A stretch of 64,000 nt of DNA from the NCBI RefSeq assembly GCF_009602425.1, contig NW_022260135.1, forward strand, positions 124,557 through 188,556, written 5' to 3'. How positions within the stretch are numbered: position 1 is the first letter of the stretch; each line of letters opens with the position of its first letter. The notes under the pieces were generated by a model. It worked only from the letters and a program-made list of their open reading frames with translations. It had not been told where the DNA came from and made no database searches. This DNA is from Actinia tenebrosa (taxonomy: Eukaryota > Cnidaria > Anthozoa > Actiniaria > Actiniidae). This document shows, one piece after another, positions 1 through 12,201 of the stretch. The translations under genes and the position numbers were made by a program.

Positions 1-88
1 AAGGAAGAGAAGGAGGAGGAGAAATGGAAGAAGGAGAAGGAGAAGGGGGAGAAGGAGGAGGAGGTGAAGGAGGAGGAGAAGGAGGAAA
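1..88. repeat. GGA/GAA-rich polypurine tract
   Basis: Imperfect run of AGG, GAAG and GAGG units, pyrimidine-rich on the gene strand, ending a few bases from the donor of the gene C exon 94-199. Confidence 0.9.
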
Positions 89-93
89 CTTAC

Positions 94-2824
94 TGGACAT
101 TTATTGAGCCGGCAACAATTCCTTGGATGAAAACACAGACCGAAACATTACCAGCGTGCTCAGATACTGAAAAAAAAGTCTTCTTGAGGCCAATAACAGC
201 TGGAAGAAATTAGAACAATTAGTTAACTATTTTATTGCATCCACAGAATATAACACGAGAAAACAGACACCCTTTTGCTCCCAGCTGGAGTACTTGTCTC
301 CCGCGAAAACAAAGACTGAGCAAGGAGCCTGAACATTTTAATTATAGAATGAAAAGCTGAAATGCTTCCTATTACTTTTCTCGTCAATAGCACGGGGATT
401 AATGATAGTACAGTGTTGCTTATAGGGACGAAGCCATTTTGAACACTTTAATTATTCATCTTTACTCGTGTATATGCCTATAATTCCTCTCAACTTTTGA
501 ATGACTCTCTGCATGAATCGCCATCTCTTTTGGCTATCACTTTTTTTAAATAGAGGTATTTGAGGTTGTCCTTAATTACCTCGATCATCTTCAAGAATGT
601 TGATAGTCAGTTCATTTGGTCTTACGAATACATTAAGATCATCTGTGCTCAGGGATAGATGTGCTGTGTTGTTGTGATCTACGACATTGTTATCGTGAAT
701 GGTCAAGTTGAAGCATGTTTGAAAACTTAAGTCATTTGGAGCAAATGCCACGAAGGAAGGTGCTTTGGGAATGTTGATGTTTCTTGTAGCTTTCAACCTG
801 GAAAAGGACCAAACATTAGTTTAATCACAACTTCTTTTTTCCCTTCAAAATTATACAATGAGGATGATAGCGATGACAACGAAAACAGCAAGAAACGAAC
901 ACTTATTCCTTTCAATAAGAATGCATTCAAAACAACGATACTTACGTAATATTTAATGGTACATTAGGAAGCCCGTCTCGAAAAACACAGATTGGGACTT
1001 GGCCAGCTTTTTCAGATACTGATAGCGAAGTGTCCCGAAAACCAACAATGGCGTCTGAAATTAAAAATCTACATAAATTTGACTGTCATAGAAAGAAGAT
1101 TAATAATATGTTGTAACAGTAAAAGGCAAGTGTGCATCAGAGGAAATTAACCATTGGCGGTCTGTGAGTATGCTTCCAAGGAAATTCTTAAAAATGGTTA
1201 CTACAAATAATGCTTTGCAAGGCACTTGCGATAGCCCTGGATCCTCCTCTGATCGGGGATCATGCATTTTGAAAATATTATAACGTCTCTTGTGCGTTCC
1301 TACCTGATTTGCATCCGTACAGCTCAAACCTCAGTGAAATGAAAGCTTCCCAGGATCTTGGCACAATTCTGATAAAGTTTATCGATTTTATTGGCAGCTT
1401 CAAAATATTAGTGTGGGTGGTGTTATGGTCGCTGTTTCCAGTCAATTCCAGGCCATTTTGATAGTCGACAAAATGGCTTCCATTGTTCCGGCTATACTCG
1501 AGACCAAATGATTTAACCCACTGCGCGGAATCTGCATGGCCTTGTGTTGCAATGGCAGTGATAGTGACTGGAATTAAGAAATGAACTTGGATCCACGCAT
1601 GTGGATCATCGATATGACCAGTCCAGGCACCTTTTAAATCGCCTTCACTTTTTAGGTTGAGTCTAGCACGAGCGGGAGATTGAGTTGGGTCCAAGCTGCT
1701 TGAGGCTGTTATTGCATAATCTTGGATTACCCCATTTTCCATGCCAAGTGGATTCTGGCATGTCGCTGTTGATAAGTAATGTTTACAACATGAGCGGCCG
1801 TGTTGTATCGGCTATAGAATCACGAGACGGAGGGGATTCAATTTTTGAAAATCCCTTAATAATTCATAAATCCTTTTTGAACATTTTGGATTCAAGATCC
1901 AACCATTGTAGTGCTGTATCAGAACAATATACATCTACTAGTGGCTGTATCTGATTAGCATTTTCATCGAAAGGTATATATTGGGTTTACATCGGTTATT
2001 CATGTGACGTGATTTCTGAAATTGGATTGGCTTAGACGCTCTTAATAAATCATGATTTCTACAATAATATGAGGCATCTTGCGTTCGCCTTCTGGAGCCG
2101 AGTGGATGACTTTTACTAAACTTAAATAAATATAATTCAACGGCTGCTCGACCTAAACATATATCAAAAAACCTTCATTAGCCTTTCCTACGTTGAGGAA
2201 AAACTGGGTAACAGTGGCATTACAATGCATTGTGGGATATTTTAAGGGACATATTTCCAAGATGGCGTGCATTACGTCCCCTAAATGGAGACCCACAATG
2301 TACTGCAGTGCCAATTTGACGCAGACGTTTCCTCAACTCGGAATGGATAATAGCTTTTTAACTGTTTATGTAAACACGATCTTGTACACTGGGCACCCAT
2401 GAATAACGAATTGAATTAAAAATTCTTAAAATATAAATATTCTGGTCAAACTAAAAAATATTCGTAAAAAATCACTTCGCAGATATTCCAACTGGGGCCA
2501 CTTCGATAAACTAGTATCACTAACCAATCATATTGCGAGATCTAGTTCAAGATTTTTAACCAGCCAATTAGATAGCGCATCGATAAAATAAGAGCACGAG
2601 AACCTAATAATCTGATTGGCTAGCGCTGTTATCAGTTCAATCTCAGTCTAGTTTACCGTTATCTGATTGGTCAGTTTTATTCAAGTGGTCCCGGTTAGTG
2701 TGTCCGCACAGTGAATGGTGTACTCACGATAACGTCGCTCTTCTCCACTTGTAAAACCAACACAAATTACCACGAGAATAAATAGATGAACATGGGTGAT
2801 ATCTTTTAGCTTTCGAATTAACAT
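94..2824 (-). CDS. Gene C (partial, runs off the left edge): signal peptide, discoidin, Calx-beta
   Basis: Exons read: 2728-2824 (start, a basic N-terminus then hydrophobic VHLFILVVICVGFTSG), 1304-1765 (F5/8C, from CQNPLGMENG to LRFELYGC), 946-1054 and 580-797 (a full Calx-beta, SLSVSEKAGQVPICVF to ILEDDRG), and 94-199 (first half of a second Calx-beta, FSVSEHAGNVSVCVF). All phases match (1-1 modules, 1-2 and 2-1 Calx-beta halves). The gene continues past base 1, so length and membrane anchoring are unknown. It shares gene A's order, with one discoidin domain seen instead of four and no D8C before the first Calx-beta. The signal is preceded by about a dozen residues, so a signal anchor is an alternative to a cleaved peptide. 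Confidence 0.82.
2188..2350. mobile_element. Hairpin MITE, GAGGAAAAACTGGG family
   Basis: Inverted arms: left GAGGAAAAACTGGGTAACAG with GCATTACAATGCATTGTGGG, right with CTGCAGTGCCAATTTGACGC and TTTCCTCAACTCGGAATGG. Related copies at about 14408-14510 and 18388-18480 (partial) and 58625-59002. The lack of coding sequence implies mobilisation by another element's transposase. Confidence 0.7.
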
Positions 2825-3829
2825 TATCCTAAATTTCCAGGGTAAAAAAATATCAATCAAAAAACAAAATTAGCTACTGCACACAGAGATTATTTTGTAC
2901 AATTTGCATATATTTTTTTCCTTGCGTTAGTTGCATGGAAAAATCGTTTTGGAAAATCTGTTCTGGAAAAAACTGCATTCGGCCATATACCTTTGCTAAA
3001 ATTATCTTTTTCATAGCATGTTCAACGCGCGCGCAGTCCAAGCGAGATGTGTAATTTCACGATTCAACGAGTAGTTTTGCTGAATTTAAAAAAAATGCTG
3101 TGTTAGATTACTTAACGTATATCTTCAAAGCTGTAACGCAGCCTAAATATTCCATAGGTAAAAGTGGCAACTAAACTTGCCGCTATGCTTTGCGACAATT
3201 CCCTTAAACTCTGCGCCACTAAAATGCGGATTTGAGTTGCAGCTGCAATGTTAAGTCATAGGAAAAGTCGTAGCCACACGCATCTTTACATTATTCCAAC
3301 TCAATGGTAATAAAAATATAGTCTCTCACCTCTATTTTGTACGCATTTATACAGCTTGTGGCGCTTCATGGCGGTGGCGCGCTGTTTGTCAAAGCGCGCG
3401 CAGGGTTTTCAGAGTAGTTAATTATTCAATTACAATACATGACGTATGATGAAATAGTTATTCAATTTTTTCATTGATTACCTTCTAATTGGCATTGATT
3501 TAGAAGTCTTTGATGCTCACCGATGTCCTTTTGTCAGGCATGTTTCAAAGTCAAATTTACATACTTTATAATAGCACGAAGACGTTTGGACTAATTTGCA
3601 TACGGAGTTAGAGCATGCGCATAGCAGCTTTTTCACTCTTGTCATGCGCACTTTCATCATTACATAATAGGTTTACGCAGACGTTAATTCAAACCGATAT
3701 ATAGCTTCCTATCTCTACTGATTTCAAGCGCAGCAGTGATAGAGTACATAGACGGCCATTTCCCATCTTTTTCTTTCGTTTCATTTATTTCCATGTTTAG
3801 CGATACTTTCAAACGCCATAAAAGCCTAA

Positions 3830-4093
3830 GGCCCTGGCTAAACGAGGAAACATGTTTCCCTAAATGTTTCCTAAGGCGGCAAAACTGTCAGGAAACATTG
3901 GGAAACAATGTTTACCTGCGTCTTGGAAACATGAAATGTTTCTGCCGCACAGCAAAATCATTTTTTTGCGTCTTGGAAGCAACATTTGTTGCACGCAGCA
4001 ATGTTTCGCATGTGGCTGAACTGGGAAACATCGAGGAAACATGCGCGCGGTAAACATGTTTCTGGAAACATGTTTACTCGTTTAGCCAGGGCC
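3830..4093. mobile_element. PIF/Harbinger-like MITE, 264 bp, TAA target duplication
   Basis: Perfect terminal arms GGCCCTGGCTAAACGAG and its complement CTCGTTTAGCCAGGGCC (one mismatch beyond), flanked on both sides by TAA (3827-3829 and 4094-4096). A TWA 3-bp duplication and GG-starting ends are typical of PIF/Harbinger elements. The interior repeats GAAACATG motifs and codes for nothing. Confidence 0.8.
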
Positions 4094-4212
4094 TAAGGCG
4101 ATCCTAAGAACTTAAGCAAATAAAGTAACTATCGGCTGTTGTTGTACTTTGGTGTTGGTATGATTGAATATTCTAACACTAAAATAAGCGTATGAAAAGA
4201 CCAGTGTCAAAT

Positions 4213-4449
4213 CCAAAATTACCCCTGTGTTCCTTGATTATAGGCTCATTTACACAGGGTTAGACTCGTATCAGTGTTTAAATATTCACAAATACCAACG
4301 GTGATTTGTAAAGAATGCACGACTTCAACAATACAAACACTTTGAAACTCGACGGACCTTGATTAGAACACGTGAATAGTCTGCACAAAATCGAGGCTAA
4401 CCCTGTGTAAATGAGTCTGTAATCGAGAACCACAGCGGTAATTTGGAAC
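4213..4449. mobile_element. Hairpin MITE, AGGCTCATTTACACAGGG family
   Basis: Long inverted arms of about 50 bp: left contains GCTCATTTACACAGGGTTAG, right CTAACCCTGTGTAAATGAG, with further pairing outward to CCAAAATTACC and GGTAATTTGG. Confidence 0.7.
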
Positions 4450-5046
4450 TCAAAACTTTTCTATTCGCAAACGTACTATCAAGCATTAAAGAATCACTTT
4501 ATTGGTTATAAATTTTATTGTATTTATGGGAATAATTCCTTGGTTGATTTTCACACAAAAAAAGTCCTAGCAATGAACATAATTTTTAAGACCATTTTTA
4601 AAGCTCAACTCCAATTTTTATCAGTAATCTATACTTTATATATCAGTGCTATTAATAACCATAATGCATGTGAGATATAATTATCTTCTTTGCCAATTTC
4701 AAGCAATCTTTAGTGTTAATACTGGTGAAAATTTTGATGCAATAGACAAGCGCGTTTTGACAGCATTATTGTTTCCAATTGATTATTATTCCGATTCAAG
4801 CAATTCGTCGACAAGGCATAAATACACATAGCGACAACAATTCAATAGAGTGCATAATATGTAGCCATGAGAAACGTTGCAAGAAATTGCACAACTTTGC
4901 ACAAATTAGTAAGCTAGTAAGACCTCAGTAGACCATCATGACCTACAGAACTTTGCACTAATTTGTACATTTTCGTTAGTTCACGGATATATGGTATGCA
5001 CTCTAGCATATAGCAGATTTTTTCATTTTCAAGACATCCCGGGGCT

Positions 5047-8000
5047 TTATTTTGAATTCATCGATTTGGCCTTCTTTGTATATAGATAGTACAGCATCGT
5101 GATGCCTAACAGTGTGACAATGAAGGACGCAGTAACCAAGACGATGAGCAGGGCAAGAAGCATGTTTTCATCTCCTTCATCTGAAAATGAGGTGAATAGA
5201 ATGAACAAATCGAGAAACCGACGACAGATCAATTTTATAAGGAGACTATCCAACCATTTTTAGTTATTTTTTAAAATGAGTTTCTAAATAGATTCCCCAG
5301 CAGTCAGTAAGAAGAAAAAAACAATACTAAAGGGAACGGCTGGTGGAATTAAGCCCTGTTCTTAACTTTCAGGTTGTGACGGAATCCGAGTCGGAAACAG
5401 TTAATGAAACCGTCAAAAGCAAACGACTACTTCGACTACGATTTCGACGGCCTTCTTTTCTTTTTCTTTATTTCTTTCCTTCTTTTTTCTTTTTTCTTTT
5501 TCATTTTTCCTTTTTTTTCTTCTTTTCTTTCTTTTTTTTGTTGTCGCTTTTCACTTTGTCATTTTGTCATAACTGCTTCTAACGCCAAGAAGCAGACAGT
5601 TCATCGCATTGATTCACTAACTTACCATCTTCGTCCAGTTTTAGTTTTTGTGCGACTCCTTTTGCTAAAAGGTAAAAAAATGCAATGGCTTAGCTTAACT
5701 CATTTAATTATAAAGTACAGCCAACGTAGATAGTATCATAAGCCTTACCACAAAACACCATAGTCGAGACAAACAAATCATTACCAGCTGTTCTAAAAAT
5801 ACTAACGTAAAGATGACTTACCAACGTCTGAAGAATCCTTGATCTTGACAAATGTCGTGCATCTTTCATGGTTAGCGATTGCAAACCTTTCATCAAAACC
5901 TTTTATTTTAAGCGAAAACACCTCATCGCTCTCCATCTTTCCGTCTCGCTTGATATCAACAGTTACAATCAGACGTTTCTCACCCGGTGGGAAGAAAAAC
6001 GTCTTGTTTTTCCTCAAGGTGAAGTCGGATCCCGAGTCTGCGGTGACTAATGCTTCATCGGAATTCTCCTCAAAACTGTGGACAAATAGATACTTAGCAG
6101 ATGAGGCGGAGGATAATCATATTAATAAAACAAATGAGAATTTTTAGTAGACTAACATCGCAATAACATCGCATCCAAAATGGCGCACGGCAAAGTGTGT
6201 TACAGGAAAACTAGGCATACAGGGCTAAATGCAAAGAAATAATGTGCTGTCAATAATATATATATGTATAAGATACGTACTCAAGATGGATAGGAATCAA
6301 AGCAACCCCATGAGTGATACTACAAACAAGATCGACCTTCCCTTCCTTCGAGTCTTCTTCGACAATCACTGCTTCTTTTTCAAACTCTACGGTCACTGAA
6401 AATAAGATAGCACTGATTGGTCAACTATAGGGATCGACCTTGAAAAATTTAATTTGTGAAAACTTTATGGGAGTAAAATAGTTATTTTGTTACCAAATGG
6501 AGACCTTGACTGGATTATGCCTCGACTGTGCACAACTTTAAACAAATTCACGGGGCGCATGTTACGTCATTACCGCCATCTTGGTTGACGATAACAAAGC
6601 ATTCCTCATTAGCTTCTTTTGTTAGATCAACCAACATGACGGTTGTTTCATCGTTATTTATATCTTATTAACGGATTTTGAGTCATGTAGCTGCACCAAA
6701 AGAATAAGGAAAAAAATCAGAAATTAAGAAAATTCCCAGAACATGAAAGGTATAAGTTGGTCATATCTTAGCTCTGTCGTCTCATACAAATCCTCTCATA
6801 ATTGTAAAACGCTTGCTGTAACTCATGCCATGTCATTTTAAATGCTTGTTGTTATGACTTCAGGAACGAAAGAGGTAACTCATGTCACTTTTTGAAAGAT
6901 GTCTATAGAAATAGATCCATATATCTTTGATGTAATGTTTTCCCATTTCAGAAGACGTGTCATTCCTTAGAGTATTATTTCTTTGCTTAACAGTTGCACA
7001 TGGGAATACACATGAATACGGATACAACTCAAACAAAAAACCTTATTCTCGAGAGAATGACCCTTACGTACCTTTGTCATCATTTATGATGGTGATCGTC
7101 AAATTGTGCGGATCTTGTTCCACTAGGACAAAAGAATGATTGACTGTCATGGTAATATAGAATGTCTTGTTATACTCAGTAATGTTGTTATCTGTTATGT
7201 TTTGAAGGAAGCATGCTGTTGCATTGGGACTCGGAGGATTGAACGATACAATTTTATTATACAAGGGGATGTAATCCACTCCTGCCTTTGCTGTATTGTC
7301 CGATGTGCTTAATCTGTGAAAAGAAGAACGAATAAAAATTAAATTAAACTACAGAAATGAAATGAAAAATGAAGAAGAGTAACAAGATAAAGAAAGAAAG
7401 AGGAACTGGGATGATGAGGAATCAAGGTCGGCGTAGTGTTTTTGAGCACTCGAAGAAGAATAAAAAAGTACAGAAATATCACTTGGAAATAAATAAAAAA
7501 CAAATGAAAATAAAAGAAAATTCAAGATAAAACAAGATAAAAAAGACGAGGAATTGGGATGAGGAGGTATCAAGTTTGGCGTAGCCTTTGTGTGCACGAG
7601 TTTATCATTTCAAGCATCCAAGTTCAATTTATGCACTTGCCGCCACGGCTATTACATGTGAGTAAAGTTTGTCGTGTCTTTCCGTTGATTCAATATGTTT
7701 TCAGCGCGTTCTTCTGCCAATCCAACACGCTAAATCTTAATTATATCTGCGAGTCATCTTTATTTCGAGTTCGCCTTTGCTCAGTGTTAGTCTCTTTATA
7801 TACAGTCAATTCAAAAAACGTTGTCGTCGACCGGCTCAAGCCTACGCGACTGGACCGAAAGGAATGTGGGTAAAACATCACTGAAGCGGTTAAATATTCG
7901 TTCTGAATTAATTTTTCCCGCTAGTAATAAAGATAATAATGGCGAGAAACAATCCATCAAATGTATGTCTTTGGGTTTAGAGAAAGAAAAACCAAGTAGT

Positions 8001-9706
8001 TATGATTCAGTTCACAAGTTCGAAAATATGAAGGCATTAAAAAAAAGTCTCCTTCGACACTTCCCGCTCGCCTACGAAGGTTCGTGCTGTAAACCAGGCA
8101 TAACTAGTCAGAATAAAATTATGGAGTCAACTCGGCTTCAATGATTGCTACCCAGAGTTCCTTTCGGTCCAGTCGCGTAGGCTTGAGCCGGTCGACGACA
8201 ACATTTTTTGAATTGACTGTATTGTGCACAAATGGGTTCACAAATTTGTCGTCTTACTTCTATTTTAGATCGCCTTTACTCAGTCTTAGTCTAAATTGTG
8301 TACAAATGTGTTATTGTCTTTCATTAAGGACCATTGCATGTACAGTAAGTAATGTACGTACTACGGAACAATACTAGTTGATTAAAATGGCACGGCTTTT
8401 GGTTGAATAGCTAAACAGTATTATAACGCACAACCGAGAATAAGGACGGCCGAGCCAAGAGAATTCGAAACTGGAGCTGAAACTGTATTTAGCCTTGCAT
8501 TGGATCAGCTCGATATATTGGAAGCTAAAACCATTCATAAGGAGTTTGAGGTATGTAGCAAAATCCCAAAAAAAGATTTTTTATATTTTGTGAGTTGAGA
8601 ATAGCTACTTACAAAACATCAATTTTTTCACGGACGAATCCTGATTTGAACACGCATAACTTTACATGCCCAGTTCCCTCAGGAACCGATACAGAAGTGT
8701 TTACGAAACCAACGTAAACTGGAAAAAAATATATAAATAAATAAATAAATAAAGCATATCAATATACCAGTTCGTAGTTTAAGAATCGTTTTTAGTGCGC
8801 ATGCGATTTTATCCCCAATCATTCTCGGGAAATCGGGAACATATCTTTTTTATCAGGCCTTTGAAAGCATGCGTTCTTATACCGGGAGTCCAAAAAATCC
8901 TGGTTTCAAAAAATGGATTTTGCCAGAGCCCACGTTCTTCGCCAATAGCCAAAAGAAACCCAGGCTCTGGGTCAAGATTGATCCCAAATTTCTAATCTTT
9001 TGTTTAAACCTTCTTTTGTTCTTAATTAAACAAAGAAGGCGAGAAATTCGGATACAATCGCAAGTGCACTGAAAACGAAGTGGATTATTACCAAATAAAT
9101 AAATAGGTTACTATAGGTATTCGCATGAGCTCGAGTATCAGATTTCGTTATTAACAGGTACAACAGTCTTGCATTTGCACTTTCCCTTATATAATTCAAG
9201 TTTATCACTTCTGTTCAAAATCCTAAAAATCAAGTTTTGAATTTAAAAACCTAAGAGTCGACTAGTTTAGCCTTTATAACCATGAGTTAGCCGTACCCTG
9301 ACTTTGATCTGCCCAGAGGTTGTTTCAGGTTTCAGTCTGTGATTTATCCGTGCCTTGACTTCGATCAGCCCAGAGGTTGTTTCATGGTTCTATCTGTGAG
9401 TTAGTCATGCCCTGACTTAGATCAGCCCAGAGGTTGTTTCAGGGTTGTATTTATGAGTTAGTCGTGCCTTGACTTCGATCAGCCCAGAGGTTGTTCCAGG
9501 GTTCGATCTGTGAGTTAGCCGTGCCCTGACTTTGATTAGCCCAGAGGTTAATTCAGGCCGTTCTATTTGTGAGTTAGCCATGCTAGAGGTTTTTTTCGCT
9601 GGAATGATTTTTTGGCACAATACTTACCAAGAGTAGGGATCCCATTAGAATATACTCCTCTACAGAACGATATTACACATAATAACATGCAGGCGATGTT
9701 TTTCAT
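5047..9706 (-). CDS. Gene B: small two-Calx-beta single-pass membrane protein
   Basis: Seven exons: 9628-9706 (signal peptide MKNIACMLLCVISFCRGVYS), 8613-8718 and 7072-7313 (Calx-beta 1, with VSVPEGTGHVKLCVF and ending IINDDKG), 6281-6395 and 5822-6075 (Calx-beta 2, VIVEEDSKEGKV and ending VKIKDSSDVG), 5626-5664 (39-nt juxtamembrane exon AKGVAQKLKLDED) and 5047-5180 (acidic DEGDEN, about 23 hydrophobic residues, then YYLYTKKAKSMNSK and stop). The sum is 969 nt, 322 aa, in frame. It is a likely surface protein with a short basic tail of about 12 residues. It looks like gene A stripped of its discoidin, D8C and most Calx-beta modules. Spacing to gene A's stop is 1.8 kb. Start choice rests on the signal peptide. 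Function beyond calcium-dependent extracellular binding is not known. Confidence 0.85.
6936..7068. mobile_element. Hairpin MITE, CACGTGTCATTCC family, copy 1
   Basis: About 130 bp with ends resembling TTTTCCCATTTCAGA-GACGTGTCATTCC. It lies right at the donor of the gene B exon 7072-7313, so its edge sits a few bases from a splice site. Members at 11889-12038, 63264-63410 and partial ones near 10950-11040, 11098-11215 and 56060. Confidence 0.65.
7803..8219. mobile_element. Tc1/mariner-like MITE, 417 bp, TA target duplication
   Basis: Terminal arms of about 60 bp begin CAGTCAATTC and end GAATTGACTG, with the outer TA on each side (7801-7802 and 8220-8221). CAGT ends plus TA are typical of Tc1/mariner. 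A relative with similar arms (GACAACGTTTG, CTACGCG) is at 20432-20730. Located in the first Calx-beta intron of gene B. Confidence 0.8.
8822..8985 (-). mobile_element. Truncated CAATCTCGTACCCAGAGCC-family element
   Basis: Reads, on the minus strand, as the same sequence as 10303-10470 (CTTCGCC, GGGCTCTGG, CCGGTATAAGA motifs). One terminus is recognisable as GGCTCTGGGTCAAGATTG. Confidence 0.65.
9285..9605. repeat. Minisatellite, about 60-bp unit, roughly five copies
   Basis: Repeated unit with AGCCCAGAGGTTGTTTCAGG, GAGTTAG and GTGCCTGACTTCGATC. It is the reverse complement of the array at 60798-61135. The last copy abuts the 3' splice side of gene B's signal-peptide exon. Confidence 0.85.
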
Positions 9707-10302
9707 CGTGGATTATGAGTCTTGAAGCGCCACCCAAGTTAGATTGCAATTGCTTCAGAATCGCTGTATCCTCACCGGTATGAGCCCAGCTACTTAGTCT
9801 TCGTTGCTCTAATGAAGTTCAAATGATCTTTACTATTATAAGTCTTTCTACAAAGTATCTCAAGTACCCAATCAGAGTACGGAATATAAATTCTCATGGG
9901 ATCGACGTGAGCTAACGGTTACAACTTTTGCATGTAATTAGTCAATTAGTAAAATAATGTTGCAAAGAGGATGCAAAAACCTGTGAAAACGTTTTACTAA
10001 ATACCTGCCACAAAATTATTTATAATCCTTTGTTTCTAATCGTAAAGATTATTGTTCGCACAATCTAGTTTGAAGGGGTCATGAAACGGCTCATTTCGAA
10101 CGCTATACGGCTGGGAGAATAGACCGAATTACCTTCGTACGTAAATAGCCCATTTCTAACTATGTGATGTTGACATGAGGTTCTTTGGAGAATCGTCTTT
10201 TTTTCAAATGTTTTTCATATCACATGAATATAAATGCATAATTCCAGAAAGATAAAGAAACAATCCTTTTCAGACATAATTCATGTGTCTTATGGGCAAG
10301 GA

Positions 10303-10470
10303 AACAATCTCGTACCTAGAGCCTGCCTTTTTTCTGGCATGCGGCGAAGAACGAGGGCTCTGGCATAATCCGTTTTTGGAGACCAGGACTTCTTGGACTT
10401 CCGGTATAAGAGTGCAAGCGTTCAAAGACTTGCCGAAAATTAAAAAAATATGTTCCCAATTTCTAATTTT
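10303..10470 (+). mobile_element. Truncated CAATCTCGTACC-family element
   Basis: Starts CAATCTCGTACCTAGAGCC and matches 8822-8985 in opposite orientation; full-length copy at 12795-13238. Confidence 0.65.
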
Positions 10471-10689
10471 TATTTTGTTCGGAAGTAAACACAGACCTCT
10501 GTTTGAAAGCAAGATTTTCATTGATTATATTTTACTTCCGAAAAATTGCACATGCGCCAAAGAAACCCAGACCTCATTCTTCAGTATCAGTATATCAGTG
10601 GTTTTGCTATTGTCTAGACTAGTGGGTTTAAAGACCAGCCTCCCGAATCAAAAAGGTAATAAAAGCGAATTTTTGCACCAACAAAGAGA

Positions 10690-10840
10690 GAGACCTTTTT
10701 CTAACACCTTGGACAATTATTCGCATTTCTCTATCATTGCGAGCTCACCGTTCGTCTCGCTTCGATGCAAAGGCACGGCTACCTTTCAAGATGGCGCAGG
10801 GAACTGTGAAGGGGACTATTCTCAATCAGCTAATGATCAA
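10690..10840. repeat. Dispersed repeat shared with 56310-56500
   Basis: Contains CTCTATCATTGCGAGCTCACC, CTCGCTTCGATGCAAAGGC and CTACCTTTCAAGATGGC, all found again at 56.4 kb where the sequence forms a hairpin. Confidence 0.75.
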
Positions 10841-11496
10841 AAAGATTCTATCGAGGATTGAAAAAAAAATTTTTTTCAAAGTTTTGACTTTCAGCGTTTT
10901 GCAGGACTTAATAATTTATTGCAAATAGGAAATATAAAGACTTTATTTTCCCTAGAACATGAATAGGAATATAACACAAACACAGACTCTTATTCTCTGG
11001 AGAAGACACGTGGTCTGAAATTGGAAAACAGTGGATTAGATCTATTCACCCTTTTAGCTTGGGTGTTTTCCTATATTAGGACATTTGATATTCTTTTGAG
11101 CATTATTTCTTTATTTAACAACTGTGCAAGAAAAGGAGCATGAATATAGATACAACTCAAACCAAGAACCTTATCCTCAAGCTAAGGACATGACATGTGG
11201 TCTGTAATGGGAAAACATTACGCCTAAGGTATAAAGAGGTCTTTTCGAGTTTGACATTAAAAGAAGAAGATTACACCAAAAACTAAAGGTAAAGCAAAGG
11301 AACGAGATGGGAGAGAAAGTGTAGTTGAAATTATCTACATAAATATACAATACTATAGAAAAAAATACGACATGAACTAGAAGCAGTAACTCAATCATGG
11401 AAAGTTTTATTTATTCGTACTTTTAGATATGTGTGAACCAGCTCTGTGTAATCATGATCACTCATTGCATCCACGTTACTTCATTATTTATTTATT

Positions 11497-12201
11497 TTAT
11501 TTTATCACGCAAATGAAAAGTAAGACTCCTGAGATAGTGATTACGAGAAGCAAGCAAATGGCGGCGACGCACATCCGGAATACCATTTTTTGGTATTTTC
11601 CTACGAAAAAAAAAAGATGAAAATATCATTTTTAATTTTACAGAAATTTTAAGCTAAGTTGACTAGAATACGATTCTTACTTGTATGAGGTATATAATCA
11701 GTTTTGAAATTACAAGCTGAGCAATCTTGTATACTTATTTCGTTCAGATTCTAATCCGCGAAACTATACTTTGAAAAATGGATCACTTGTTGAGAGGGTA
11801 AAATGCGCAATATCAACATCCTTTGACCCAACCTTGCTGAACTGCATGAGCTATGAATGTTAAATAGACAATTTTTAGCGTGAGTGTAATACTTCCCCAT
11901 TCAGTCCACGTGTCATTCCCTACAGAATAAGATTCCTCGTTTAAATTGTACCCATACTGATGTGTCTTCTCATGCGCAACTGTTAAACAAAGAAATGATA
12001 CTCTAGGAAATGACATTTGATCTGAAATGGGAAAACATTACTCCCCAAACTAAAAAGGTTTATATCGTAGGTTTCATTTACGTACTTTCGACTGGTTCAA
12101 TATATTTCAAAGTCATTCTTCAAATTGTCAAGGTCTTTCCCCTTGAAATTTTACTAACGTACCTTTTGATTTTTGCTCTTGCTTTTCGGTTACACTTTTT
12201 G
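11497..12201 (-). CDS. Gene A juxtamembrane exon, transmembrane exon and stop
   Basis: A 39-nt phase 1-1 exon (12163-12201) encodes AKSVTEKQEQKSK, then exon 11497-11600 encodes GKYQKMVFRM followed by about 22 hydrophobic residues, one lysine and a stop. The layout is the same as gene B's 39-nt juxtamembrane exon and terminal exon, which is why I end gene A here instead of running into gene B. The cytoplasmic tail is essentially absent. Confidence 0.83.

Larger units (their letters stand above)
2825..5046. other. Intergenic space between gene B stop and gene C start
   Basis: About 2.2 kb with no convincing exon. It holds two hairpin elements (3830-4093 and 4213-4449) and otherwise AT-rich unique-looking sequence. 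The promoter of gene C should lie in the right flank of 2824; no clear TATA box was chosen. Confidence 0.7.
9707..11496. other. Intergenic space between gene A stop and gene B start
   Basis: About 1.8 kb. It contains a CAATCTCGTACC-family fragment (10303-10470), a dispersed repeat (10690-10840) and two partial hairpin fragments (10950-11215). No exon recognised. Gene B's promoter should be in the first few hundred bases above 9706. Confidence 0.7.

Noticed and set aside
5343-5733. Phe/Leu-rich open frames
   Set aside because: They translate a T-rich intronic tract of gene B; no homologue-like features.
7821-8144. 107-aa open frame
   Set aside because: It lies wholly inside the mariner-like MITE and is a by-product of its arms.
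10283-10861. 192-aa open frame, the longest unexplained one in the intergenic region
   Set aside because: It crosses two unrelated dispersed repeats and has no recognisable domain or splice context.
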